DNA from: Amphiduros pacificus
Lineage: Eukaryota; Annelida; Polychaeta; Phyllodocida; Hesionidae
DNA length: 64,000 nt
Assembly: GCA_949316495.1 (NCBI GenBank)
Contig: OX439011.1
Span: 19,311,995 to 19,375,994 of the forward strand
Reading direction: 5' to 3'
The position numbers and the translations under genes are program-made. Numbering within the stretch: the first letter of the stretch is position 1; each line of letters starts with the position of its first letter. Of this stretch, positions 21,213-30,917 are shown in pieces. The notes beneath the pieces were generated by a model, which was given only the letters and a program-made list of their open reading frames with translations, ran no database searches and had not been told where the DNA came from.

Positions 21213-22937
21213 ATGCCAACAACAGACATTTTGCTCTGCACAATAGACGCTTTACTAACGGGCGAGGATAAAAGCACTAGTAATATAAATGTCAACTCAA
21301 GCTACACAGAAACCATCCTTTCAAATCAACAAATCTTCTGGAAATCAGTATTTGCAGATGAAGTTTACCAAGCAGCAATATATGTGGATATAGTTGTCAT
21401 GCCAGTTATGGTGATGTTTGGATGTATCGGGAATATTCTATCAATATTGGTAATGCGCATGCCTCGCAACTCAAAAATACCTTTATGTTATTACATGAAA
21501 TATTTGGCTTGGATAGACCAAGGTTACATCTGTGCAGCGTTTCATTATATTCTTCATACTATCATTTTTCCTAGACCTCAGTCAATATGGGAATGTCGTC
21601 TCATAGCCTTCTTTGCATGCTATTTAGCTATGGCAAGTGCATACATCATTACAGCTATGACAATCATAAGATTTATTTCAGTTTGTTTTCCTCTAAAAGC
21701 TAAATCTCTTGACACATTGAAAAAGTCCAAGGTGATTTCTTTCTCTATTCTTGCTACTACTTTCATATTCTCGGTCCCGGTAATATATACAGTGAGTAAT
21801 AACTCGAATATTGGTTGTATTAATTTTGGATTACCCGGTTTATTTACTCAAGTATATTCTATAGTAAATGTTGTCTTTGTCAGTTTTGTTCCATTCATTT
21901 GTCTGCTGAATTTCAATATAGCTATAATTTATCGCATCAAAAATAGGAATACAATACCTATCATGCGTTGTACGTCGTCAAGAAGGACACACAGGCCAAA
22001 TAAGGGGGTCAGCACTGCATGTGATCATGATGTTAATGTTAAAGCAATATTTGATGACAATGATAAAAATAAGGCAGCATTTGTTTCTCATAATAAGAAT
22101 AAAGCAACATTTGAGTACGTTAATAAGAATAAAGCAGCATTTGGTCATGATAATAAGAAGAAAGCAGCATTTGGTCATGATAATAAGAAGAAAGCAGCAT
22201 TTGGTCATGATAATAAGAAGAAAGCAGCATTTGATCATGATAATAAGAATAAAGCAGCATTTGATCATGATAATATGGATAAAGCAGCATTTGATCATGA
22301 TAAAATGGTTAAAGCAGCATTTGATCAAGATAATAAGAATAAAGCAGCATTTGATCATGATAAAATGGTTAAAGCAGCATTTGGTCATGATAAAATGGTT
22401 AAAGCAGCATTTGATCATGATAATATGGATAAAGCAGCATTTGAACATGGTAACAAGAAAAAAAATAGAGAAGCATATAATGATGAAATCAGCATTCACA
22501 TTGATACCCTGAGGACTGACGTTAGCCACACATCTATTGAACTCACCCCATCTTCTCATTCAAATTCGTCTTCTCATTCACATTCTTCTTCTTTACATTT
22601 ATCTTCTCATTCACTTTCGTCTTCTTATTCACATTCATCGGCGGAAAACCAACTTACTTTAACGCTCCTGTTACTCACATTTACTTTCATAATATTATCC
22701 TTTCCAAGAGTTCTCAGATTTTCTATCTTTAGTTTCGTTGATTATACAAGGGACAGTCACAAATATTCCATATTCTACTTCACCTTTGTTGTAACCTCGA
22801 GGCTTGGAGTATTGAACTCATCAATTAATTTCTATCTGTATTGTCTCTCAGGGTCCAAATTTAGACATGATGTCTTTGATCTCTTCTCATACTGGAGAAA
22901 AAAAATGTGTTTGTGTTTTGTCAATAATTTTAAATAG
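21213..22937 (+). CDS. Class A (rhodopsin-like) GPCR, peptide-receptor type
   Basis: Single-exon seven-helix receptor of 574 residues, probably a plasma-membrane neuropeptide-type receptor. TM1 is about residues 57-82 (GCIGNILSILVM), TM2 includes LAWID, TM3 follows Cys128, TM4 is about 174-193, TM5 about 213-240, TM6 about 482-507 and TM7 about 528-552. Cys128 and Cys202 can form the usual TM3-ECL2 disulfide. The DRY motif reads IRF, so the acidic residue is lost; the NPxxY region reads NFYLY, as in many protostome peptide receptors. N-glycosylation sequons lie near the N-terminus. The third cytoplasmic loop is very long (about 243-480): fourteen 10-residue repeats at 277-416 (22041-22460), then a Ser/His-rich stretch. 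The start ATG has A at -3; an out-of-frame ATG at 21193 could act as an upstream ORF. The ligand is unknown. Confidence 0.88.
   Translation: MPTTDILLCTIDALLTGEDKSTSNINVNSSYTETILSNQQIFWKSVFADEVYQAAIYVDIVVMPVMVMFGCIGNILSILVMRMPRNSKIPLCYYMKYLAWIDQGYICAAFHYILHTIIFPRPQSIWECRLIAFFACYLAMASAYIITAMTIIRFISVCFPLKAKSLDTLKKSKVISFSILATTFIFSVPVIYTVSNNSNIGCINFGLPGLFTQVYSIVNVVFVSFVPFICLLNFNIAIIYRIKNRNTIPIMRCTSSRRTHRPNKGVSTACDHDVNVKAIFDDNDKNKAAFVSHNKNKATFEYVNKNKAAFGHDNKKKAAFGHDNKKKAAFGHDNKKKAAFDHDNKNKAAFDHDNMDKAAFDHDKMVKAAFDQDNKNKAAFDHDKMVKAAFGHDKMVKAAFDHDNMDKAAFEHGNKKKNREAYNDEISIHIDTLRTDVSHTSIELTPSSHSNSSSHSHSSSLHLSSHSLSSSYSHSSAENQLTLTLLLLTFTFIILSFPRVLRFSIFSFVDYTRDSHKYSIFYFTFVVTSRLGVLNSSINFYLYCLSGSKFRHDVFDLFSYWRKKMCLCFVNNFK
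22041..22460 (+). repeat. In-frame 30-bp minisatellite, 14 units, in GPCR
   Basis: Exactly fourteen 30-bp units encode KAAF-(D/G)-H-D-N-x-x variants. Units fall into NKN, NKK, NMD and KMV types that recur in blocks, which points to unequal exchange. The period keeps the frame, and no unit has a stop. Confidence 0.97.
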
Positions 22938-23195
22938 TTTTTACATACAACATAAAAAGCATGAACGTGAACGTGACGAGATTTGAAAAAAAAAGTTGCT
23001 GTTTAAGGTACTGGCCGCTGAAAATTCGGCACCGAAAGAGTGTGCGATCTTGCTTTTGGTTCTCCACTTTGCCCTCTGTTGGATTTTGTTGATACTAAAC
23101 CAGTCTCCACTTCATTTTGCAAGTTTATGTGTTGCTTTGTGCAATATGTACATTAGGAACAGAGTAGTTTTCACTCATTTTTTTGTCAGAATTAT

Positions 23196-23334
23196 GTTAG
23201 ATATGAAATATTACCTACAAAAGTTAGATATGAAATATTACCTACAAAATGTTAGTTATGAAATTTTACCTACAAAATGTTAGTTATGAAATATTACTTA
23301 CAATATGTTAGATATGAAATATTGCCCACAATAT
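23196..23334. repeat. 28-bp minisatellite, 5 units
   Basis: Units of TTAGATATGAAATATTACCT plus CACAAAATG-like ends, lightly diverged, shortly after the GPCR stop. Confidence 0.9.
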
Positions 23335-24318
23335 GCCTGTATTCTTCTGTTCAGCTATTTCATAGTTGCTCTCTACTCACTCCAAAATTGAGTGGAAAGA
23401 AGGAACTGTCAAATGAGCTGTCACATTGTAATATTAGCCATAACAATAACTGAAGTTGTAATATCTAAATATTATTGCAAAATGTAAATGAGCAACTGCT
23501 ATATTTGTATCTATCAACTAATAAACAGTGTACAACCATCAATCATGACATGGAAATCAGGGGCACATACAATACGTTTTTTATTATAACAAAAAAACCT
23601 GCACATTTACATTTTTTATTTATTGCAGGTTTTATTTGTGCTAAAAATATGTTCCAAATGTATCACTTTATTGACGATTGCAATCCATAAAATAAGTAGC
23701 TCTAAAAAACATTTATTTGAAGCTGTCATATTTTCTGAGATGATTGTTTTGAAGCTGGCTTTCACAGGTGCATCCCATCAGACTGAGATATAATGACGAC
23801 AATATATGGTACATCAAAGTTTTGTGAAGATGAGCTTAACTAATGTGACAGTTGAGGATTAACTCCAAATTTATGGCAAGATTGACTAATCTTGGTTTGG
23901 AGGAACAATGGTCAGTTCAAATTATTGCAATTAATAAAGCTACAGCCATAAATGTCTGTGTTTTTAGTTGAACATCTGAAATATTTTTTTTCAAATCCAC
24001 ATCTTGTGCAGATATCTTATATTATTAAATAAAATTAAAATAATAATAAAATTAAGTTTTTATAAAATTGCTTTTGGATCAGCTGCAAAATGTATGAGAA
24101 TTATACTCATTGAGTCTTATTCATCCTCTAAAACTAAAATTCAAAAACTTTTGGGAAATGTGCTTTGTAACAACATGATAGTCTTTGATTGCAGTTTTCA
24201 GAACAGTTTTCTTTTTGTTGATAATTGTCATAGTTTGGAAAAATATGATAGAAAATAAACATATTCCACACCGAAGCAAGTTTATGCCATTGACAGCTCC
24301 CATGTCTTCCCCCCCCCT

Positions 24319-24403
24319 ATGACCTAATTATTGACCTAATTATGACCTAATTATTGACCTAATTATGACCTAATTATGACCTAATTATTGACCTAATTAT
24401 TGA
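24319..24403. repeat. Short tandem repeat TGACCTAATTAT
   Basis: TGACCTAATTAT and TGACCTAATTATT units alternate through about 85 bp, just after a C run. Confidence 0.9.
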
Positions 24404-24469
24404 ACCATTCGAGGTCCCTCTAGGTTTTGCACAAAGGGACCTTCACAGATAAAATACAAAAAATACTCA

Positions 24470-24765
24470 GACAGCTACACGAGTGAGACAACTGCATAAG
24501 TGAGAAATAGTTACAGCAGTGGGAGATAGCTGCATCTACATCTACATCTATAAGTTTACTCGGCAAAACCAGTTGGCATCAATGAGATAGCTGTACAAGT
24601 AAGAGATAGTTGCAACTAGAGACAGCTGCATAAGTGAGAGATTGCTGGACAAATCAGAGATGAACACAAAAGTGAGAGACAGGTTGATAATTTAGAGATA
24701 GCTGCATATATGACATAGCTGTGCACATGAGAGAAAGCTGCACAAGCAAAATATTGCAATCCCTC
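24470..24765. repeat. Degenerate ~20-bp repeat with inserted LINE tail
   Basis: Variants of GAGATAGCTGCACAAGTGA repeat irregularly. A 48-bp LINE 3-prime fragment (24533-24580) interrupts the array. Confidence 0.7.
24533..24580 (-). mobile_element. Orphan LINE 3-prime end (48 bp)
   Basis: The reverse complement reads GATGCCAACTGGTTTTGCCG AG... and ends in GATGTAGATGTAGATG. It is nearly identical to the 3-prime terminus of the LINE at 29195-30047. Only the last 48 bp are present. Confidence 0.85.
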
Positions 24766-25054
24766 CGAGCCAAAGGCATTTGTATCATTTATAAATTTAT
24801 TCATCCAACACAATTGCATCCATGAACAACATTTTCTTACAAAATCAAAAGCAACATTTGGCATTGTATCAGATAAAGTCTGATAAATTATTGTATGGTA
24901 AATGTACTGGCAATGAAACTGCCAACAAAAATGAGAAGTGTCATGAGATCTCGGAGCATGCGTGAATAACTCAGTAGGCAGTCCAGAGCTGCCTCAAGGT
25001 TGCTGAAGGTCACGTTGGTGTCTATTTTGAACATGTAGTTACCATGCTCACGCA

Positions 25055-25325
25055 CTCAGATTTGGTTGCAATAAGGACGCTCAGATTTGGTTGCAATAAG
25101 GACGCTCAGATTTTGGTTTCAATTAGGACGCTCAGATTTGGTTGCAATTAGGACGCTCAGATTTGGTTGCAATAAGGAAGCTCAGATTTGGTTGCAATAA
25201 GGACGCTCAGATTTTGGTTTCAATTAGGACGTTCAGATTTGGTTGCAATAAGGACGCTCAGATTTGGTTGCAATAAGGACGCTCAGATTTTGGTTTCAAT
25301 TAGGACGCTCAGATTTGTTTGCAAC
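25055..25325. repeat. 25-26-bp minisatellite, about 10 units
   Basis: Units of GGACGCTCAGATTTGGTTGC plus AATAA, alternating with a TTTTGGTTTCAATTA variant. Confidence 0.95.
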
Positions 25326-25326
25326 T

Positions 25327-25388
25327 TAGTGTGAATGCCATGGACTCAATGTGAATGCCGTGGACGCAGTGTGAATGCCGTGGACTAG
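25327..25388. repeat. ~21-bp repeat, 3 units
   Basis: TGTGAATGCCRTGGACKCA occurs three times, wedged between the two larger minisatellites. Confidence 0.85.
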
Positions 25389-25420
25389 TATTAAAAGCTA
25401 TCAAGTGACTAGGAAACAAA

Positions 25421-27033
25421 ATACCTCAGTCACATAGCTAATACCTCAGTCACATCGCTTGCTCCCAATGTAATACCTCAGTCACATAGCTTGCTCCCAA
25501 TGTAATACCTCAGTCACATAGCTTGCTCCCAATGTAATACCTCAATTTCATAGCGTGCTCCCAATGTAATACCTCAGTCACATAGCTTGCTCCCAATGTA
25601 ATACCTCAGTCACATAACGTGCTCCCAATGTAATACCTCAGTCACATAGCTTGCTCCCAATGTAATACCTCAGTCACATAACGTGCTCCCAATGTAATAC
25701 CTCAGTCACATAGCTTGCTCCCAATGTAATACCTCAGTCACATAGCTTGCTCCCAATGTAATACCTCAGTCACATAGCGTGCTCTCAATGTAACTCAGTC
25801 ACATAGCTTGCTCCCAATGTAATACCTCAATTTCATAGCGTGCTCCCAATGTAATACCTCAGTCACATAGCTAATACCTCAGTCACATCGCTTGCCCCCA
25901 ATGTAATACCTCAGTCCCATAGCTTGCTCCCAATGTAACTCAGTCACATAGCTTGCTCCCAATGTAATACCTCAATTTCATAGCGTGCTCCCAATGTAAT
26001 ACCTCAGTCCCATAGCTTGCTCCCAATGTAATACCTCAGTCAAATAGCGTGCTCCCAATGTAGTACCTCAGTCACATAGCTAATACCTCAGTCACATCGC
26101 TTGCCCCCAATGTAATACCTCAGTCCCATAGCTTGCTCCCAATGTAACTCAGTCACATAGCTTGCTCCCAATGTAATACCTCAATTTCATAGCGTGCTCC
26201 CAATGTAATACCTCAGTCCCATAGCTTGCTCCCAATGTAATACCTCAGTCAAATAGCGTGCTCCCAATGTAATACCTCAGTCACATAGCTAATACCTCAG
26301 TCACATCGCTTGCTCCCAATGTAATACCTCAGTCACATAGCTTGCTCCCAATGTAATACCTCAGTCACATAGCTTGCTCCCAATGTAATACCTCAATTTC
26401 ATAGCGTGCTCCCAATGTAATACCTCAGTCACATAGCTTGCTCCCAATGTAATACCTCAGTCAAATAGCGTGCTCCCAATGTAGTACCTCAGTCACATAG
26501 CTTGCTCCCAATGTAGTACCTCAGTCACATAGCTTGCTCCCAATGTAATACCTCAATTTCATAGCTTGCTCCCAATGTAATACCTCAGTCACATAACGTG
26601 CTCCCAATGTAATACCTCAGTCACATAGCTTGCTCCCAATGTAATACCTCAGTCACATAGCTTGCTCCCAATGTAATACCTCAGTCACATAGCGTGCTCT
26701 CAATGTAATACCTCAGTCACATAGCTAATACCTCAGTCACATCGCTTGCCCCCAATGTAATACCTCAGTCCCATAGCTTGCTCCCAATGTAACTCAGTCA
26801 CATAGCTTGCTCCCAATGTAATACCTCAATTTCATAGCGTGCTCCCAATGTAATACCTCAGTCACATAGCTTGCTCCCAATGTAATACCTCAGTCACATA
26901 GCTTGCTCCCAATGTAATACCTCAGTCACATCGCTTGCTCCCAATGTAATACCTCAGTCACATAGCGTGCTCCCAATGTAATACCTCAGTCACATAGCTA
27001 ATACCTCAGTCACATCGCTTGCCCCCAATGTAA
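25421..27033. repeat. 32-bp minisatellite, about 50 units, with higher-order pattern
   Basis: The basic unit is ACCTCAGTCACATAGCTTGC plus TCCCAATGTAAT. Variants (TTTCATAGCG, CCCATAGC, AAATAGCG, and a shortened TAGCTAATACCTCAG unit) recur in the same order several times, for example from about 25851, 26067 and 26706, so larger blocks have been duplicated. No coding. Confidence 0.97.
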
Positions 27034-28620
27034 CTAATTAAAGGACCTGAAACCATGTGTTTTGTTCCGGTACTTTCTGTGTACTAATAAAGGCTGATTA
27101 TGTAAATCGCATGTTGCTCTGTGTTGTCACATATAAACTGTGGTGCAAAGTAATGCATGCATTTAAACACTTTAATTGCTAATTGGTGTATCCGATTTAC
27201 AAGAAGTCCTTGACGACCTGTTTTGATTAACACATCTTCATAACTTTAAGTTGACAACATAGTTTCGTAATTGATGAATTGACCTCACAGTTTATTTAGA
27301 TATCCAATATTTCATCTGTTATGTGTTCAGAAAATCAACCACAGATTGGAGTGGTGTTAAAGTTCAGAGATATATAAAAATTGATTGATTAATGTTATAG
27401 ATTGATTGTACAGTTTCATCATTCATTAATTGATATCACAGCCGATATTGATATCCCAGCCAATTTTGTAAAGAAATCCAATCGACAGGGCATCTTTACT
27501 GAAATTGGAGCACGTGTGACCGGGGTATATATGACCTGTTTTTCCATCGTTTTCTTACACTCGTCTTTGAGAAAAACAGGAATTCAGTTCATTGACCATA
27601 TTTGCACTTGTCCGTTTGCACTTGTACATTTTCTCCTCTTGTTTATTAACGCATACAACTGAGTAATATTAATATTGGAAATAAGCTTTATTGCATAAAG
27701 CACTTATGAACTAGCACACATACAATCCATATCTTAACCTCTAATGACCCAACACTCGGTAACATCAAACGACACTTGATAACATTGGTAACACTTGATA
27801 ACATCGTTAACTTGATAACATCGATCACTTCATTACATTAACTTTGATATATGACGACTTATCAAGTGGAGCTTACATTAAACATACTTATTCAAGACAT
27901 AATAATCAACTGATACATGGCATAAGCCCAATAACAATACATGCAATGAATTGGTAAGGCCATGTAAGGTAGGTAACTATACCCAAAGACATCGGCAAAA
28001 TAGACTTGAAATCCACTGTTTCTAGAAACACCACGCACTGCCCATCATATTGAAGTTTCCCCAGTAATTAAACTCGACTTCCGGCGATTGACTGTTGCAG
28101 TTCTGATCCATGTCATCGTCTTTCCCAGTCATAATATCTATAATTGCAAATCCGTGAGCTTTCTGTAGTGTTGCTTCCTGTCGGCAATGCTTGTCAAAAA
28201 AAGGAACTATCTGTGTTATTCTGTGATCTGTACGATCATGGGAAATGCGTATTCATTTCCTGTGGTTTGTGATTCGGTTTTTTCTGTGGTCATTATTGTT
28301 AAAGCAACTGATGCCACTGTGGTGTGTTCGTCGTGCGCATGCGCTATAGACTGGTCTCCCACCGAGTGTGGATACACAGAGGGTGGCACCAGTCTACATA
28401 CGCTAGCGTATGAATACGTTCATATGACAAGTAAACAAAGATAAAGAAGTACGTGACGACAACAAGTTGAAGACGGCAATATCGTTGTCACCCATCGATG
28501 TGCGAAATTATCAGTTCACATTGCCTAGTAATGTTATTGTCTTGCGCCCAGTAGGAATCTCGGCCAACGATAATATGCGTTCCTATAACAAAGATTACGA
28601 AGTGCATGATGACAAAATGC
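27034..28620. other. No gene supported
   Basis: AT-rich DNA, with short AACACTTGATAACAT repeats near 27765-27830. A somewhat less AT-rich part (28030-28450) has short open frames on both strands that I could not assign. Confidence 0.35.
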
Positions 28621-28668
28621 TCATCTACAAGTTTACCGGCTCGGCAAAGCCAATAGGCATCCCGCTGA
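28621..28668 (-). mobile_element. Orphan LINE 3-prime end, diverged copy
   Basis: The reverse complement GCGGGATGCCTATTGGCTTT plus GCCGAG...GTAAACTTGTAGATG matches the 3-prime end of the LINE at 29195-30047, with a small internal duplication (CGGCTCGGC on the plus strand). Older than the copy at 24533. Confidence 0.65.
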
Positions 28669-29025
28669 AATGACAACATCGTCATCGCCCATCGCTGCAC
28701 AAAATTATCTCTTTAAATTGCTTGGAAATGCTTCCAAATCGCTAGTACAAGGACTTTTCAGTAAGTTTAGTTCAAATTTGGTGTAAATCGGACATTAGAA
28801 CAGAAATTATATGCAAAAGTCTGATCGATGATTTGCGATAACGCCTGAGCGATAATAGAGCAACTTACATAATCGGGCCTGAAAAGACACATCTTTGCAT
28901 ACAGTTGTGCTACAAAAATCATTCAGATAACAAATTAAATGTTTTTAAAAGATGAATAAAAAAAATTTCAACTACCCCATCAGTTTGCAATGATTGTTTT
29001 TAAATATATTTTGTTGTTCATTTAA

Positions 29026-29150
29026 ATTTTTGTTTTGTTTGTTGTAATTTTTGTTTTGTTAGTTGTAATTTTTGTTTTGTTTGTTGTAATTTTTGTTTTG
29101 TTTATTTTAATTTTGTTTTGTTTGTTGTAATTTTTGTTTTGTTTGTTAAT
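29026..29150. repeat. 21-bp minisatellite, 6 units
   Basis: Units of TTTTTGTTTTGTTTGTTGTA A, directly before the 5-prime-truncated LINE. Confidence 0.9.
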
Positions 29151-29194
29151 TTTTTTCCCATCCGTGTTACATGTGGATCACCACTTTTTCTTGT

Positions 29195-30047
29195 TAGTGG
29201 TAAGACTACAAGAAACTGCAAGAAGACCTAAATATACTGGAGAATGGTCATGTGAGTGGCAAATGGACTTCAATGCTCAGAAATGCTACACCCTGAGTAG
29301 CAAGAAAAAAAGCCAAGCTCCTGATACAAGAAAATATACATTAAATGGTCACATCTTGCAACAAATATGAAATGGGATGAACATATCAACAACAATGTCT
29401 GCAAAGCAAATCAAGTACTGGGATTTGTAAGAAGAAATTTCAATATGTGCCCAGGAAATATCAAAGAGGCTGCCTACAATACACTTGTGCGCCCTCACTT
29501 AGAATATGCATCAAGTGTGTGGGACCCTTACCTCAAAAAAGATATAGACCGCATAGAATCAGTTCAAAGACCAGCTGCTAGATTTGTGTCTGGCAACTGG
29601 AAGAGAGAAACAGGCACTGTAACAAAAATCCTGGAAGACCTAAAATGGGATTCACTAGCAGGGAGAAGAAGGACACAGAGGCTGGTTTTATTATTCAAGG
29701 CCATACATGGTGAAATAGCTTTGAAACTTCCAGAACATGTCAAAATGAAATCAGCTCATACACGGAAAAACCATGGAAATCGCTATATTGAAATGGCGAC
29801 AAGCTGTGACCCTTATAAATACAGCTATTTTCCTAGGACAGTGACTGACTGGAATAATCTTCCCCCTCAATTAACTACATTGGAACCAGGTAGCTCGGCA
29901 TCCTTCAGGAACTCCCTTGCCAGAGTATAAAGGTTGGCAACAAGCAGCTGGTGCATGTACCAGCTACACTCCTTAGTGCAATCTTGCACTCTCGGCGGGA
30001 TGCCAATTGGTTTTGCCGAGTAAACTTATAGATGTAGATGTAGAGAT
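29195..30047 (+). mobile_element. 5-prime-truncated LINE (CR1/Jockey group), ORF2 C-terminus and 3-prime UTR
   Basis: The translation begins with EWQMDFNAQKCYTLS, then after an internal deletion and frame change near 29367 continues MKWDEHINNNVCKANQVLGF, VRPHLEYASSVWDPY, VQRPAARFVSGNW and SYFPRTVTDWNNLPPQ. This is the region downstream of the RT core in CR1/Jockey-group LINEs. ORF2 ends at 29930, then a 3-prime UTR leads to TTGCCGAGTAAACTTATAG and a (GATGTA)n tail. Endonuclease and RT core are absent. Two orphan 3-prime ends of the same family lie at 24533 and 28621. Confidence 0.88.
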
Positions 30048-30069
30048 GTAAGATGAGGGAGGCATGAAA

Positions 30070-30890
30070 AATTTGGGATATGGGAGGCTGTCTGATATAC
30101 CTGAGGTAAGCCTGAGAGCGCCAGTTACCAGCTGAGCTTATCTCCTCTGTGCTAAACCTATTTAATGATGATTCCCGGCGCAAAGGGAGTGGATGGAAAA
30201 TTTGCTATGGGGGAGGCCTGAGGCTGAAACGAGTCTCCGGATCTCAAGATTGAGGCGTGACTTACATAATGGCTTGCCTGAGGATAATTGGGGCAAATAG
30301 GCATGAGGGGTAGACCGCCCGGAGGAGACCGGGCTACGAGATAGCGCCTGAGGGCACACACTGCACAGGTGGGGGTGGAGGAACATCCTATATATTTAGT
30401 GAAACCAAACCTAGTGGTTTTGGACCTATGGATTTTTAGGCTTAGGTAGGGTGTCTTACCGTGGGTACCAAAATATAAGTCCCGGACCATAAGGTCCATT
30501 AAGGCACCCGAAAAAACCAGGGGAGTTATCTAGATGCTGGAGGAGTGAGACGAGTACCTGATAGGTGATGGGCGACTTCTGGGACGGGGGCCCGCTCCTA
30601 TCCATTACTGACCTGAGGGCAAGCATAACCCGAGGCCCATTAGTGGGGGGAGGGGGGAACCCGTTCATTACATGATGAAACTAACAGTGACTGGCCTTCC
30701 CGCAGGCTTCCTAAAGAAGCCCTGGGTAGTGCCTGCCGGGATACCCCCCTGTGGAGCCCAGACATACATGTCTGCCCATAAGCATAGGGGCAGACATGTG
30801 GCGTGACCGGGGAGCGCAACCTGGGGGCCCTCATGTGACCCGGCTGCCTCGGGTCACATGAACAGTTGACCAGCTTATCTCTGAATGGAT
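30070..30890 (-). mobile_element. Tyrosine-recombinase fossil (DIRS-like or Crypton-like)
   Basis: Minus-strand pieces match a retroelement/Crypton-type tyrosine recombinase: GKTPYLSLKIHRSKTTRFG, then a TPTCAVCALRRYL segment, and a C-terminal AGNWRSQAYLRYIR box containing the catalytic Tyr region. It is clearly more GC-rich than its surroundings. It is broken, with about three interruptions, and no reverse transcriptase or terminal repeats are seen beside it. DIRS/Ngaro-type elements and Cryptons both remain possible. It lies between the LINE end (30047) and the Toll-like receptor stop (30918). Moderately old, judging by decay. Confidence 0.72.
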
Positions 30891-30917
30891 CTTAAATTAA
30901 CTTTAAGACTCACTTAT

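Noticed and set aside
21978-22559. Open frames on the other strand and in another frame across the GPCR repeat
   Set aside because: They are shadows of the 30-bp in-frame repeat. The GPCR frame has seven helices and family motifs on both sides.
25421-27033. CRISPR array
   Set aside because: Units are contiguous 32-bp tandem repeats without unique spacers, in animal DNA.
28040-28253. Minus-strand open stretch with QIVPFFDKHCRQ, loosely like a LAGLIDADG segment
   Set aside because: Only about 70 codons, no paired catalytic motif, and no splice evidence; similarity is too slight.
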